The notes under the pieces: model-generated
Told to the model about the DNA's origin: nothing
Seen by the model: the letters and a program-made list of their open reading frames with translations, nothing else
The model's database searches: none
Shown: positions 45,084-59,200 of the stretch, piece after piece
Position numbering within the stretch: position 1 is the first letter of the stretch
Layout: each line of letters opens with the position of its first letter
Program-made: the position numbers and the translations under genes
Source of the DNA: Tetranychus cinnabarinus
Lineage: Eukaryota; Arthropoda; Arachnida; Trombidiformes; Tetranychidae
Direction: 5' to 3'
Length of the DNA: 64,000 bases
NCBI GenBank assembly: GCA_022266195.1
Contig: WHVY01000001.1
Span: 1,240,001 to 1,304,000 of the forward strand

Positions 45084-45542
45084 ACCTATGCACGGAAAAT
45101 TTGGCACAAAATTAAAACGTTTTAATTATAAACTACTTTTGTTGCTAGGAACTTAAAGAGATTTTTATTAAGTAGATTAAAGCATGTAGATTCAGAATAT
45201 CGCAAGAAAAAAAGCATACGTCATTTATAAAAGTCAGAATTTTCGTGTTTTCAAAAATGCCTCTTAAAATTGCGTGTGAAAATCCTTTCAACAACAATCT
45301 AAATAAAGTTCGAAAAAGTGATCTAATTAAAAAATTCGTGGAGATTGGTGTACCTAGAAGGACTGCCTATAGGTATTATCATGATTTTGAATATCATAAG
45401 GAAAATCTGGTCAAAAAAATCAGAGGAAGGCCTCGAATTAACCTCGACAATCAACTGAAGAAAAAAATTTTGCCAATGACTGATGGCCGAATCTTCCCTT
45501 CACTAAAAATCTGAGTTTGTGCCATAATTTCCGTGCATAGGT
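45084..45542 (+). mobile_element. internally deleted Tc1/mariner-like element, 459 bp
   Basis: Terminal inverted repeats of 27 bp starting ACCTATGCACGGAAA (45084-45110 and 45516-45542, 25 of 27 matching) are flanked by TA on both sides (45082-45083, 45543-45544), the classic mariner target duplication. The interior holds only the 5' part of a transposase gene, so this is a deletion derivative. Confidence 0.75.
45257..45514 (+). CDS. transposase N-terminal DNA-binding domain only, 85 aa
   Basis: ATG at 45257 opens an 85-codon frame inside the mariner-like element. The first 50 residues fit a helix-turn-helix (KSDLIKKFVEIGVPRRTAY), followed by KKIRGRPRINLD, the basic GRPR AT-hook-like motif that links the two helix-turn-helix subdomains in mariner transposases. 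The frame stops shortly after at 45512-45514 and no DDE catalytic domain follows. If expressed, it could bind element ends without cutting. There is no sign of a host promoter. Confidence 0.55.
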   Translation: MPLKIACENPFNNNLNKVRKSDLIKKFVEIGVPRRTAYRYYHDFEYHKENLVKKIRGRPRINLDNQLKKKILPMTDGRIFPSLKI

Positions 45543-45544
45543 TA

Positions 45545-48500
45545 TCATGCAAAACAAAACTTTACTCACAGGCATACTTTGCCTCTCTACATGAGCTGAA
45601 CATCAGCATCTCTGGTCTTGGTTCTCCCCAACACCAACATTGATTAACAGTCACTATTGTCCTGCCTTGAAGTTAAACTCTGAGAACACATTAGTGACTG
45701 CAGTACCTTGACTTGACTGCAACCTGAAAGACGCAGCTTGTAGCATTGAAATAAGGTCTCAATTCGGGTCATTAAAATGAAAGCCCAGATGTGTTGACCC
45801 TTAAGTATTGTATTAATATTTGGTAAAAATAATGAGGATGATAATTTGAGACGTCCAAAAGTCAATCGTAATTCTTTTTTCTTTGAGAAGCAAGAAATTT
45901 TTCTTTCAGATTTCACTCCATATTATTGCTGAAAGTGAAGCTTTTGAGTTTATTGGAAAAAGATGAAGACAAAATGTCAAAGAAGGTTGATTCAATTGAA
46001 GAAGACCAAAGAACCTTCAAGATATAATACATCGAAAAGGAGTTTCAAGTTTTTTCCCAATTCTTGGTCAGCTTTTTACAGCTCATTCTCATCTTTTCTC
46101 CCTTATAAACTGATAATTGAACTGATAACTAACTATTCGTCTTCTTTTTTCTTTCTTCTTATAATGATCTCAACATGGTAGAGACTTTTTTCTTTTCATT
46201 TTGTAATATTATTCTGATAACAAATCTTTTCTTGTCTTTTTCATTCCTATCATTTCAAAAAAACCAAACGATAAAGTTCTGATTACAATTGAAGTTTTCA
46301 TCTTTTTTTGCTTCATAAGAAGTTGAATGAATGGTAGGGAAAAAAATCAAAAGATAAACCAATTCTTATATTGAACAAAAAGAGAATGTAAAATTTTCGA
46401 AAACTGTTTGACCAATTCTCACAAAGACAAACTGCTTATCATTGATATTGACAGAAGATATAAAAATGCTTTGGATGATGATATTATTTTAGCAAAGGCA
46501 AAGTTGAAACGATGAACAAACCTCGAATAAGTCGATAAAAGATTTGTCCAAAAAATGTTTATCATTAGATCTGGTCAAGCTTTTCAGTTTGCTTAACAAT
46601 CTATTTGGACAATATTCCAGACTTAATAGCCTCCCTGGAAATCCCATGGAAAGATAATGTTTACCAAAAAGCCAACAAGTAAATTATCGTTGGCATTTGC
46701 TGAGCTTGGAAAAGGCAAAGAACGAAATTTTGGAAAACTTTATTGACAATTAAATAAGCTCATCATGCTCAATGAATCTTCAAAAATCTAATCAAAGAAT
46801 TGTCATGCAAGTTTTCAATGGATTAATCTTATGGAAATATTTTTTGAATCTTCTATTCTTTCAGACTCATTCATGGTAATTTCAATGAATCTCCATGAAA
46901 TTGCATAATTATCTGAATGATGGAAATTTCTTTGTTTTGAAAGTTTTCAATTTCAACAACTTTTTTTTAATCTCATTGAATGATGAATATGTAAGTGTGT
47001 GTTCCAGTTCAGGGAAAGAAGCTTTGATTAATTATAATTTCTTTAGATATCTTTACTTATGATTAAAAAAAGAGAATATTTTCTATTCTTTTTTTTCGCT
47101 TTGTTGGTTTATCGCAAATGACAAGCTCATTATGAGTTTTGCTTTATTACATTTTGTTGTCTCATCAGGAATTAACTATTATGAGTGTGTTGCTGCATCA
47201 AAGTTTCACCATAATTCATCATTGAAACCACTCATCATGTAATATTGAACAACTAATATGGTTGGTAAAAAAAGAATTGAACTGAAGCTCAATTGTTTCT
47301 CGATTATTATGTCAAGTTTCTCTCTTTGTCAACTCATTGATTACACTTTTTGTTCATCGAATCAATAATTGGTACTGTAGATACAATCAGCTTATTAAAA
47401 GAAAATTTATACAGACTCATGAAGATAGAGCATTGTAAAAACCAAAATCCTCCATGACGCTCTAACCTATTCAGTCGATTATCGATCAACAAACTGAAAA
47501 ACTCTTTAATGTTCTAGTTAAGCCTACAGATAATCTTTAGCAAGAAAGGATGCTACACAAATAAAAATGCTGAAACTTAGCTTCACGAAAGTTTTAGGAT
47601 TTGAGGTAAAGTTTTGCTCAATACTTGATGCAAATCTGTAGACAATCCAATTTCGGGTTCAAAAATTATCATGAATGCAAAGTTAAATCTGAGTTCAAAA
47701 CTTGATACAAACTCGCTTTGAATAAGAACAACTAAAGTTTAACCTCGCAAAAGTTGCCATCCTGTACATAGACCGTCTAAGTTTAATGAGTTTAAGGTCT
47801 TCTTCTTGATACTTAGGTTCTTTACCTAACCTGAGCGTCAAGCTTTATCACAAGCTTTAACATGACCCTCCATTTGCTTGGATACAAAACAATGTGCAAA
47901 GGGTAACGAAAGATCGATAGTGAAAAGTTAACCTGCAGAAATTGAAAGAAAAACTTTTTTGAAGAGAAAAAAGTTTAATATCGTGTTTTCAACTGGAAAT
48001 AGCCTGAAATTTAGTCTTTTTACAATGGATTAATATTTTTACAAAAATCCTCTGTTGGGTTAAATGTTTTGCCTTTGAGCAAATCCGCCAACTCTTAGTT
48101 TAGAAGCGTTATTCAGCTGAAAAAGTTTGTCCAATCCTTACTTTTCTAGTCTTACAAAAGCTTAGCACTTGAATTGAACTCAAAAATTACTTACAACATT
48201 CAAGATTCTTAAGATGGATCAAAACAAAAGCTAAATGAGCCAAAATTTTATTACTTTGGATACAGACCAGCATGCTAGACAAAAGGAAAAGAATGAAAAC
48301 AAAAACATTAAACTCGAAAAAAACGAATAAAAACTGTTCGTCTCTTGGAAACTAAATTTTTTTCTCCTTCTTTCGTTTCAAGAAACTCTTGGAATAAAAG
48401 ATTCCTCTTGATGTCTTTCAATATTGCGATACCATGATAGACTCGAAACATTTCTCTAGGTAAGAAAAAGAAATGAATAAATGTTGAAATGGTGAAACTC

Positions 48501-49909
48501 GTTCAAATAACTGAACAAAGTTGAACCAACAAAACTGAAGCACAAACAAAAGAGTAAAAATAATATCAATAAAACGAAGAAAAATGTTTGAATATTATTT
48601 CCACTTCTAATAGGAAACTTGTTTTCTTATTAACAAAGTTATCAAAACAATCTTGTTATTGATTTCAGTGTTTATCGGTTTCCCTTTGTTTCCATTTTCA
48701 TTCCCAATTCATTCAATTCCCAAAACCAATTGCTTATCTCATTCTCAAGTGTATATCCGTTTCCGATCATCATTTATATGCCATGATAGAAGAGAGGAAA
48801 AAAGATAAATATCGAGAATTGGAATACAATAAATGATGAAAATGATAATAATGGACTTTGTTTTTCCTCACATTTGGTAATTTACATTACAAGTGTGTTC
48901 TGTTTGGGAAAACATTGGACTCGATGATTATCATGATATTAATAATGAGGGTAATGATAGATTCTTGGCTCAGTAAATAGAATTGTTGAGTCGAATTTTT
49001 CCAATTTTCTTTTGTTCTTATTTTCAAAATTCTTTTTAGGCTTTTTCTTTATTGAAGGTTAAAACCTATTTACGAGATTGAAAAATGTCACGAACGAAAT
49101 TACTTGAGGAAAAACCTAAACGAATAAGTTGACAACTATAAAGTCTATTTTTCGTCAACTTTAAATTCTGTCCTAAGATTGACCATCAATCAGAATTAGT
49201 CTGGAAAAGTTGTACCAAATGTGACATGATGTCAACTGGGTTTGTTTGTTTAATCAAGAGATTAGTAAAATATGAACATCATTAGTTAGCATTTGCTGGG
49301 AGTAAAGTTTTATTTAGCCTCAAAAAGCTATTTTTTTCTCGATATTTTTACATATTCTTTTTATCTGTTTTTGCATTGATTTTCATTTCTGTTATTCAAT
49401 TTGTTTCTCCTTTCTTTTGTCTTGTGCTTTTTGATAATTTGGATAAAATGGAAATGAAAAGGCATTTCAGTTTGTTTCATTGGAAAAGTTGAATTTTATT
49501 GTAAATTAATGTCAAATATCATTTTCGTTTGAATTGAATTTAAAGATGGAATTGGAAAATGGGTTAAACAAATTTTGAATACAAATTTATTGTTATCATT
49601 ATCATTATTTATTAGTCATATCAATTTTATTTGCAGCAAAATTTTCATTTTCTTTGCTCATTTTTACGATTAAAGGAATATTTTTCATTCTCTTTTTTTT
49701 GATAATATTTATTTATTATAATTTAGTGTCTATGAATGCATAAGTAAAATGAATTGTGATGAAACTGTTATAATGTTTCAAGTAATGATGCTGAATTTTC
49801 ATTCAACAATGATAGCCTTTTATTAAAACTCGCATGCTAGATCATTTTTGGTCGTGCATTATTGAACAAGAGATAAACCTAAAGTTGCAACAAGTGAAGC
49901 AATTGGTAC
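45545..49909. other. long AT-rich non-coding stretch
   Basis: No splice-flanked exon, RNA gene or complete repeat was recognised on either strand over these 4.4 kb. Open frames present are short and of low complexity. Confidence 0.4.
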
Positions 49910-50471
49910 TGTTAGGGTGAGGGTCTGTGACAAGACCACAATCAATGAATCACTGAATGTGTACCGAGATCGATGACAGAAATCTAAGATTTCTAAGTGG
50001 GGTTTAAAGGCACACAAAGCCTAACAACAAATATTAATGAATCTCACACAGAATGAACTTAATTTATAAAGAGAGAGCACTTTATTAGTTTGTAGTTTTA
50101 ACTTGAGTATTAAATATCAAAGATTAAACATTAAATGTAATTATTAAAGATTGAGAACTTAAAGGTCAGTAAGTAAATGATTTAAGGTCAGGAATAAGAA
50201 GTCTTAAAGATTTCTTGAATAAAGAGAACAACAGTATAACTGACTGTACATGTGAGTGAAGATTGACTGGCTTCAGACTGACGACTGACAAAGTTTGACT
50301 GACAAAGAATGTGGAAAAGGAAACGGTTTATATACAAGTGTTTGAGTTAGATAAAATATCTGATTAGTAAAGTTTGACCAATGAGATTGAATGAATGACA
50401 ATACGGGTAAAGATTGATGATTAAGAAATTATTAAGGGGAAAAGAATGAGATTACGTGTCAACCCCTTACA
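49910..50471 (-). mobile_element. solo LTR (Gypsy/Pao-like), 562 bp
   Basis: Read on the minus strand it starts TGTAAGGGGTTGACACG and ends CACCCTAACA, and is flanked by a 4-bp direct repeat GTAC (49906-49909 and 50472-50475). In that orientation it has a TATA box TATATAAACC (around 50330) followed by CAGTCA-rich sequence and AATAAAGTGC (around 50085). No internal region is attached. Its ends resemble those of the solo LTR at 3272-3692 but the bodies differ, so they are related families rather than copies. Confidence 0.72.
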
Positions 50472-50475
50472 GTAC

Positions 50476-52954
50476 CATCGACGGAAAGCTTTGGCCAGAG
50501 GTTGTGATCGTGAAGTTTTTCAATTTTAATTTCTAATGAAATTCGTTGCAATATTGTGAACGTAAATCAGCATTTTCATAATGAGAGAAAAACTGAGTTT
50601 CATTTTAAATCGCTTCCTGCTCAAGCAACTTATGTGATTAGTGGCTCTTAACGCTTCTCAACACTTCCAAATACGTTTACTCAACCAGTTTTGAGTGACA
50701 GCCTTGAAATGCAGTCAACTTGACAGTTGAAGTTTATAATTCCTAGTGACTCAAATGACCAATAGTCAAGTAGCAATAAATCAGATTTAGAAATATCAGA
50801 GTATTTCAAGACATCAAGTAAACCTGGTTTACTCGACTTAAGCACAGCTTATCGAAAGAACAACTTATCACGATAAGCTGAGAATGTAATACGAACTATT
50901 ACGAACAGAACTACTGAACAAAACAGTTATCCAACTTTCACAATAGCTTGCTTCACAAGGACACAAATGAAGTAGACGTTGACTGACATAAAACATAAAC
51001 TTTACTGAATTGTACTTATTGACTCAATCGGAATACCAAAAGGATAAAAGATTCATACCAATTTCACAGGAAATGTTGCAGATTAGGAAGTACACCAAAA
51101 TGGGAAATATAAAAGAAAAAGGAAAATCGAAAGTTTGGCAACTCAGTTGCTAGTTAATCTGAAGCTAACTTTAAATACTACAACAAGCTAAAGACATTTT
51201 ATTAGGTTTTTTTGCCAGATTGACTTTAAAGAAGTGGCAAGCCGACTGTGAACAGAGCACAATGCAGCAAGCTTCAGTTTCTAGGTTGACTCTTTGATGT
51301 TCATTGGCTTGTCGATGTTGTTGCTGATTGAATTGATCAGTAAGCCAAGCTTGTCAGTCTTGCTTTAACAAGCTTCATCAAGACTTAAGGTTTACTCAGG
51401 AGCTTTTCTTGTCTTATCTGTTTTCATCGCTAGAGGATATTATTATATTTATTCAACGATTTTAAATTGGAGAGGAAATTGTTTAATGAAATGAAAATTT
51501 GATCTGCCTTTTCAATAAATTCTTGTTTCATTTTACTCTTTTTTCGATTCCTTGCTCAGGGAATAGTTTGATGTCTTCAATGTTGCTTGTATTCTATCAA
51601 AATCAATGGACTGGGAGTAAACAAGATGAATACGATATCTCATTTGATTCATGTTCATCTTTCTTCTTCTCTTCTTTTCTTTCTTTCTGCTTTGACTTTT
51701 GTCTTTCCATCTTCATTATATGGCATTATATTGATTAGCAATAAGCGGCCCAAGTATCATGAAATATCTTGCACATACTATTGTGTTAGAAATTTTGTTT
51801 GAAATAAAAGTCGTTTACCAATGAACATTTCAACTGACGAAAGACAAAAGAGAAGAGAGAAAAAAAGTCAAATCAAAGTTAAACGAATGAAATGGAATCA
51901 GAAGCTTTTTGTTTTGCCTTTTCATTCCAAGTTTATTGATGCTATTTTCTAGTTCAACTCCACCCAATAACATTTCTCATCAAGAGAACATTGATCGTTA
52001 CTGTGAGCCTTTGTTGAACTCATTTTCACCCTGAAAATTATTATTATTTTCTGTCTCAACCTTGATTAGGCAGGAGAACAAAAAAAGCCTTGAATTGAAC
52101 TCTATCAAGTCCCAATGCAACCTTGTTTTATCCCTTTGCTTATTGCTCATGTCAATGATTTATTTATCAAAAGTAAACAGATAAATGAACTTTTTTCTTC
52201 TTTTTTTTCGAGTTTTTTGTTTAGACCTTTTGCTTGGTTACTTTGGACCTTTATTGGCCTTAAATGTTAGTTTGATTTACATTCTTATTTTTCATTCATT
52301 TCTCGATAAACATCTTTCAAAATAAAGTTCAATAAAATAAATCATTTTGATTCAACCATTTGATTCCATTTGATGAAAAATGAACACTTTTGTGATCTCT
52401 TTTAGTCTCTCATTGCATTTCCAATGTAAAATAAATGAAACTTTTACTTTTACTTTTCCATTCAACTGATATTATATTCAAAGTTTTTGACACTAATTAA
52501 TCATGATTCCTATGCACAAAAATGAATGTGAATGAACAAATGTTTGATCACTGGGAATGATTATAATTCATCATGACAATGATGCAAAAAGGTTGAGACG
52601 AGTAAAAACTGAAGAGCGAGAGAAAAAAATATTCACTCTTCATGCGATTCTTTACTTTTGAAATTCAAAAATGAATCTCAATGAGAGAATAAATCTGTTT
52701 GTTTTTCCATAGATCAAAAAATCTATTTAGTCAAATTAACTTATCAATATAAATATTCATCGTTTAAGTTCAAGTATCACTAGAATAATTGTTTGACGTT
52801 TTTCCTTCCTTTTAGGTTAGAGTTTCATCCTTTTCATCATTCATCTTTTACGAATCAAATAAATTGATGAAAATTTACATAATTCAATTATCGTTGGAAT
52901 GCGTTACAAGCTGAATTCAGTTTCAAAATGCATACAAGTTTATTCGAAATGCAT
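50476..52954. other. non-coding, nothing recognised
   Basis: AT-rich with pyrimidine-rich runs. Two overlapping open frames near 51500-51800 are Ser/Phe-rich translations of CTTCTT-type sequence and are not called. Confidence 0.4.
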
Positions 52955-53285
52955 TTTAGGTCAAAAAAGAAATATTTTTACCTTTTTGTAACAAGCTTTA
53001 CTAGCCGTAATCTTCGCAGCCTGATTGCAATTGTTAGCTTTAGTTTTGTACCGTATATTATAAGCGATCTTTGTCTGAAAACCGTCGCTCGTGTTCCAAT
53101 GTATGTTACGATAAAGAAATATCTGATGGTTTGTCCGAGAATTGTCGATCCAGAGACAAAGTAAAACTCATATTATCGTTGATGCAAACTAGTGGTTGGC
53201 CAACTGTCAGCCCAATGCCCAAACCAAGTGTGCAGACTGTCTTCCTGATTGTGGCGAGTCAACAACCGGTATTTCTCAACCGTAA
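52955..53285 (+). pseudogene. DEG/ENaC channel-like relic
   Basis: One frame (about 52955-53160) reads SRNLRSLIAIVSFSFVPYII followed by a SDLCLK and YVTIKK stretch, resembling the N-terminal segment and first membrane helix of degenerin/ENaC/pickpocket channels. Another frame, 53229-53282, reads CADCLPDCGESTTG, like the conserved C..CLP.C motif of the extracellular Cys-rich domain, then stops. The two parts are in different frames and far too close together for a functional channel of about 500-600 residues, and no second membrane helix follows. It is best read as a decayed, truncated fragment; the assignment is tentative. Confidence 0.35.
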
Positions 53286-56241
53286 TTATAATAGACACTT
53301 CACTCATTCGAACCTTCATTCGCCTTTTCCCATTACAAAAAATCCAGTGTTATGTATAAATAACCGCCTTAAAGGGGTGACAGTCGCTTAAATACTTTTT
53401 GTACGTTCGCTTTTGCATCTCTGCACCTTTGCTAGATTCTCGAGCTCATAGTCTTTTTAGTTAAATTGGTCAGATCAAGCTTTCAATGCTAGTCTCATAA
53501 ACTTGGCTCGGCTCAATTAGGGTAAACTTTCAAGACGCAGCTAATATCAGCTAAAGTCAGTCAAATGGTTGGCTTTAAAGGCTGATAGATAGCTTTCAAC
53601 ATGGCATAATTAAATCTTTTAACACGATTCACTTGTCATCTAAAAACACTATAAACTCTGAAATTCCCCGATCGCAAGTTTAAACTTTCAAATGAATGAT
53701 GAAAATGATTGTATTACAGAAACTCGGGAAAATATTTCAACTTTATGTACCCTTTAGGACCAATCAAGATCTCAGTCAGATTTTTATCCATTTCCCCATC
53801 AACTTTAATAAATTTGCTGAGCAAATGAAAGAGACGCAAGGCTCTTGAACGAGACTTGAATCTGGATGAACAAAAAGTGGACGAAAAATGAAACTTGAAT
53901 TAAAAGACTAAACACTTTTACCAATAACTCGACCATTTATAAAACAAAAGTTTAATTGGAAAAGTCTTTACAGTCATTCCAATGCTTCATCAAAGTGCTT
54001 ATAATGTTTATAATGACAATCAACTGAATAACCATTATAAGCACCTTTATAGCCAACATCATAATCACCAATATTAACCATTAATTCTGTCAACATATTT
54101 AATCTTCATTTAATCACTCAATTCTGTCCAACAACTTGCAATACATATTTTTGTTTTTACCTTTTCTTCTTCTTCTTCTCAACATAAACCATCATAAGCT
54201 GATGATGCTGTTCATATCATGATAATTTAAACCCAATATTCGATGTCCATTATATTCTGGTTAATTCCTTCTTCTCTTTACCGTCCATTTCACCATTAAT
54301 TTCATTTACCTTTTAGCCTTTTCCCTTTTCCAGCCAAATTCATACTCTTATCCAGTTTCCCAAATGGCAATTTTTTGCTTCTTTTCCTTCTTTCCCATGT
54401 TCCAGATTATTCATTATTTTCATGAAAAACTTTTCATTGAAACTAGTCTCAATCCCTCAAGTCCCATTTAACCCTGTAAATGGTTTACTCAATTGAATGC
54501 CATCAAATACAAATTGACGTCGAGTTCAAGGTAGTTCAGAGTATCTTTTCTTGACTTTCATTCTTCAACTTATTCCATGAACAACTGGAAATGTTATTTT
54601 CAGAACTTTTCGATTTACCTTCATTTTCTTTTGCCTTTTGATTGACCATTATAAGGGTTTATACAACATGAATGATTCAGATTGATTCTTGAGTTTATTT
54701 TGGGAATCAAAAGATCGCCAAAAATATTCTCAACTTTATTCAAGGTTCAATGTCTAGTCTCACCTGCCAATTTAACTTTTCGTTCAACATTAATTTTCGT
54801 TTCAATTTTCGGTCTAAAAAAGTTCCACTAATTGTTCGATTCTCAAGAGATGAAATTGAAATTCAACTCTTCATGATGTAAATTTAATAACTTTCTTCTA
54901 AACGTAATTCAAGTGCATAACTTGTTGAAACTTTTCATTGGTCAATCAGATTACTTTTTTTCTCTATTCAACCAATTCTGCAGGGAATTGACTGGACAAT
55001 TTGAAATGAATAATAACTTTGATCAGAACAGTTTCATGTTGCAAAAGTCTACAAGTATTACAACTGAACATTTATTGTTCAGTCATTCAAGGATCACAAG
55101 AATTTTTCTGTCAAATGCAAAATCTTTGACTAAATAGAAAAGGTAAGAAAAAAAATCAAAAAAATGTTTCCTTGAAAAGAGGAAAAAAGTTGATCGATTC
55201 CGACATTTGAATAACACTTGAGCAACATGAGCAAGTTGATCAAGTTCACCAATTCAATTTGACTGCATTAATTGAACTAAACTGTTCGACTAATTGCGTT
55301 AAATATGGAAATTCACGAGAAAAACAAGATTATTATGATTCTTCAGGGAATCGAGAGTTGAACCTTTATTCTGATAACAAACCACTTGATAGTAATTCAT
55401 TATTATCATGATTAGGACAAGATTGAAACTAATATTTGCTTTATTATTAAACACAAAAGAGTAAGCAAACACATTGAATGCTAACAGGATTATCCATCAT
55501 GTTTGTTTTATTTTTATCCTTTTTTTGTTCTTCATTCATTTTCACCTCAATAACCATCGATAACCTGTAAGAATTGTAATGAATCATGTTTTCCTCTTTT
55601 TCTACGAGAAAAAAAATCCGATAAAGTTTCGAGACAAACTCACGCATCGACTTGATAAAAGCCGAGTTTTTGGCAAAAGAAGAAAAATTATTTTCGATTC
55701 TTCATGATTCAAGTAATTTTCAAAGGAATAACTTGAAATTTCGATTAATTGCATTTCATTTCCGTCTAAATGACTAGAGAATTGAAGAGGGAATAATCTT
55801 AATTTAGAAGATTTTCTACATTTTGTTCAGAAGAATGGAATGATTAATCATTTATGTCTATTGAATTGCAATCGGATTAACTTTTATTGTTCACTAACCA
55901 CAAAAAGTTTTTAAATCTTGATTAAGAGCTTTTTGATTCTCAATTTTGTTGAACCTTTCATTTGATACAAAAGTTGAAACTCAAAAGTCGATTTGTTTTT
56001 GCTTTTGAAAGTGATCTTTATAGATGTTTCAACCGATTATCAGTCCAATTGGAAAAGTTCAATTTTGGTGAAATTTTCTTCTTCTTTTTATTTTCTGGAA
56101 ATCGATTGAATGTTTAATTGCAAATTGTAATTATGGAAGTTTTCAACATTTCGCTCGAAGCTAATTTGATGGCAACTAATTAGAAAACTGTCAAATTTGT
56201 CTATTTTTAATCTAAATTTCAATTTTTCTTTTTCTTTTCAG
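53286..56241. other. upstream region of the adenylyl cyclase gene
   Basis: No coding exon was seen. The region up to 56241 ends in a strong acceptor (TTTTTCTTTTTCTTTTCAG), so at least one non-coding first exon of the cyclase gene probably lies here or further left, but I could not place it. Confidence 0.4.
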
Positions 56242-56287
56242 TTTTAAAGTTGAATTATTTTGACCTGATTGGAGGTGAAACTGTTCA

Positions 56288-59200
56288 ATGTCATGTTCCA
56301 ATCAGATTGCTTTGAAAAGTTATGGCAAAGGAAAGGTTGGAAAGTTGAATTTAAAAGACATTGGCGGACCTACTTTCATCGTCAACAAGGAAAGTGATCG
56401 AACGAATGGCTGTTCTAATAGCTGGGAATCCAATCCCAATGAGACTAGTTTATCTCACAATGATTTGTCAATCATCTTGAATGACGATGAAACGCCGAGC
56501 TGTGATTCCAAGTTTCGCTCTTCACTGACTTCTACAGCTTTTTACTTTAAACGTAAGCGAACCTGGCAGATAAACTTGCGCCGATCGACCAAAAGACAAA
56601 ATTCACTTGAGAATGGCGTCTCATCTAGCAATCCATGTTCACCAAGCTCACCGGTTGACGGTCAAGTTGAGGGTTCATTCAGTGCCAATAGGAGTGATCG
56701 TAAACGGTTCAAGGAACCACTTCGTTCCAGTGTAATAAATGTTCAGCCTTCCAACAATAGGACTTTATATTTTGCACCCGATGCAGGGGCGAGTGATTAC
56801 ATTGGTGTTCATCTGCCCAAATTGTCCAATGAGTTTAACGATGATCACCTAGAGTCGGGCTATCAAAAGTATTCTCAGCGTCAAAGACAAAAGTCGCTTG
56901 TTCTTGTCAACTTGCTTGATATACTTCTTAAAGTTTCCCTTTTCATCAGCAAAACAAGTTCAGTGAAAAGTCAAGAAGATTTACTCCCGACTTTATCCAC
57001 AACAGACCAGAATCCGGATAAAATTGAATCTTTTGAGCCTTTATACGCACTTCCCTGGTTGTTTAACAATTGTCTTATAATCATATTCATAACATGTTGG
57101 AATTATTGTGCCAACAATTATCTTCACATAGCTGCAGGTGCAACCCTGGCTACATTCAATATGGAAGGTAAATATTTCACCATGAAAAGGCTTTCAAATC
57201 CATTCTGAACCATTTAAAGAGAAAAGACTGATTTCGCAAAACTAATCTTCTCACTTGTCATGTTTAACTGACGAAATTTAATGAGCCATTAGACAATCGA
57301 GAATCAAAATTGTCGAAAAAACTTTTTCTTCGACAATGATTGCTCCTGGAACTGAATCGATAGTTTTTCTCTTTTCTTGTTCAACAGATTTTCAAATCGT
57401 TAGTTCATTAATACAAGAGATTAGACTGTGTAAAGCTCTTGTTTTTGGTTTACATTTCAACTTTAATCAAGATTTTGTTTTCTTGAAAAAACCGAAATCT
57501 CTTTTGTCATCTTGGTTAGTCAAATCAATTGATTTAACCATTTTATGAACACTTTTTGCTCCAAATTAGATTTGTATTCAAACTTGTTCATTTCACAAAT
57601 GTCGATGATAATCTTAAAATGAACAATTCATATTTGATGAAGAAGCAAATTTATTTTGTCAAAAATTCACTTTTATTCAACTGCCATTGTTTAAGTTTCA
57701 CTTTTTTCCCTCTATTTATCTTTTTCAAGTCTATTCGTTACATTTGTTCATCTTCATTTATAATTCCCAATAGATACGATTATTCTGAAGATTCAAAAAG
57801 ATTTTCAGCTACAGAAATAGCTACAGTTTTCCATTATTCTTGTTCAGTTGAATTTCCTCTTTTTTTCTCATTCCTTTCACTTCCATGTCTTTTTGTTTAC
57901 TCTTTATCAGCATCTTATTCTGTTGATTCTGTTCACATTTTTTTACCTTTTTTTCTTTCTGTTTATACTTTTGCTTCCAATGCTACTCAAAACTCATTCA
58001 TATCGTCCTTGCAGTTGTTTGTTTTCAATTCAACAATATCAACAACTAAACAAGGAAAAAAACATGCAATAAAAAGTGCATAAAAATACACAGAATAACA
58101 AAAATCTTAGAATTCCTTTGCATCTTATTGTATTTTAATACGTAAACATTACAACAGACTAACGAGTTCTGAGAAATTTCGCAAACTTTTCGAGTTTAGG
58201 CAAAATCACATTCGAAATTTTCATGCTAACGAACATTTTCACATGCTTCATTTCTTATTTTACTTTTCAGCTCTTCTTGGTTTCCAATTTGATGAGGATT
58301 TCAACAGTTTACATTTGCCTAAAGGAGGAATAGTCTGGCCAACAGTGTTTATTGTTTTCATCACTTTTGCCATGATGCCCTTACCACTCCGTTGGTGTGT
58401 CCTTTGTGGCCTAATGACCTCTATACTTGATATAACATTCATGTGCCTCACTTTCATTTTTGATAATCAAGACAGTTCAACCTTCGCTCGAAAGGTAAAG
58501 TCTAAATTTTCTACTTTCATTGCGAAGTCAAACCCTCAAGAGATGGTTACACTCACCCTAAACCCATCACTTGCTACCGACAACATTATGGTTGACAACA
58601 GCTAAGTCACAGAAAGTCAAGTTTCTTCACCTTTACTTTGAAAGAAACATTTCCTTTGTTGATATAAATTGATAATTTTTAGCAAATTCAATAAAATGTG
58701 AAATAATCGAATCCTTTTCAGGGTGAACAAATTTTCACGGTGAGAGAAGCAATTTGTCAAATTTTCATCTCAATCTTTCTTTAACATCTTCTTTCACCGG
58801 AAAATTAATGATTCGTTTAAAAGTAGAGTTAGTTGGGAATAATGTTGATAATAATTCAAAGTTGCAGTTCATTTAGTTTTTCCTATTATTACTGGGAGTA
58901 AATGAATGTCGATTTTGTTGTTAAAGTTAACAAAAGGTTTAAAAGGTTAAGACTAAAATGAGCAAAAGCTTGAACACTCGACTCTTTTGTTCACCCAAAA
59001 AGGGAGTGTTGAGTTATCGAATATTAGAATTTATCGAAATTTTTTACTCGCAACATTATTCCATCATGATTATACAATTGCTTTTTGTTCCAAAAAACTT
59101 GTCCATCCAAAGTTTTCTCAGTGAAAACAAAACAATCGATCAAGTTCAAGTGTACCACAGATGAGAATATCAAATGTCAATGAAAATTGATTTGCCAAAT

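Noticed and set aside
51499..51802. Two overlapping + strand frames
   Set aside because: Composed of Ser/Phe-rich translations of TTC/TCT runs with no conserved motif or splice context.
57336..58083. Open frames of 70-175 codons in the cyclase intron
   Set aside because: Pyrimidine-rich sequence inside an intron whose flanking exons join in phase. No membrane or catalytic cyclase motif.
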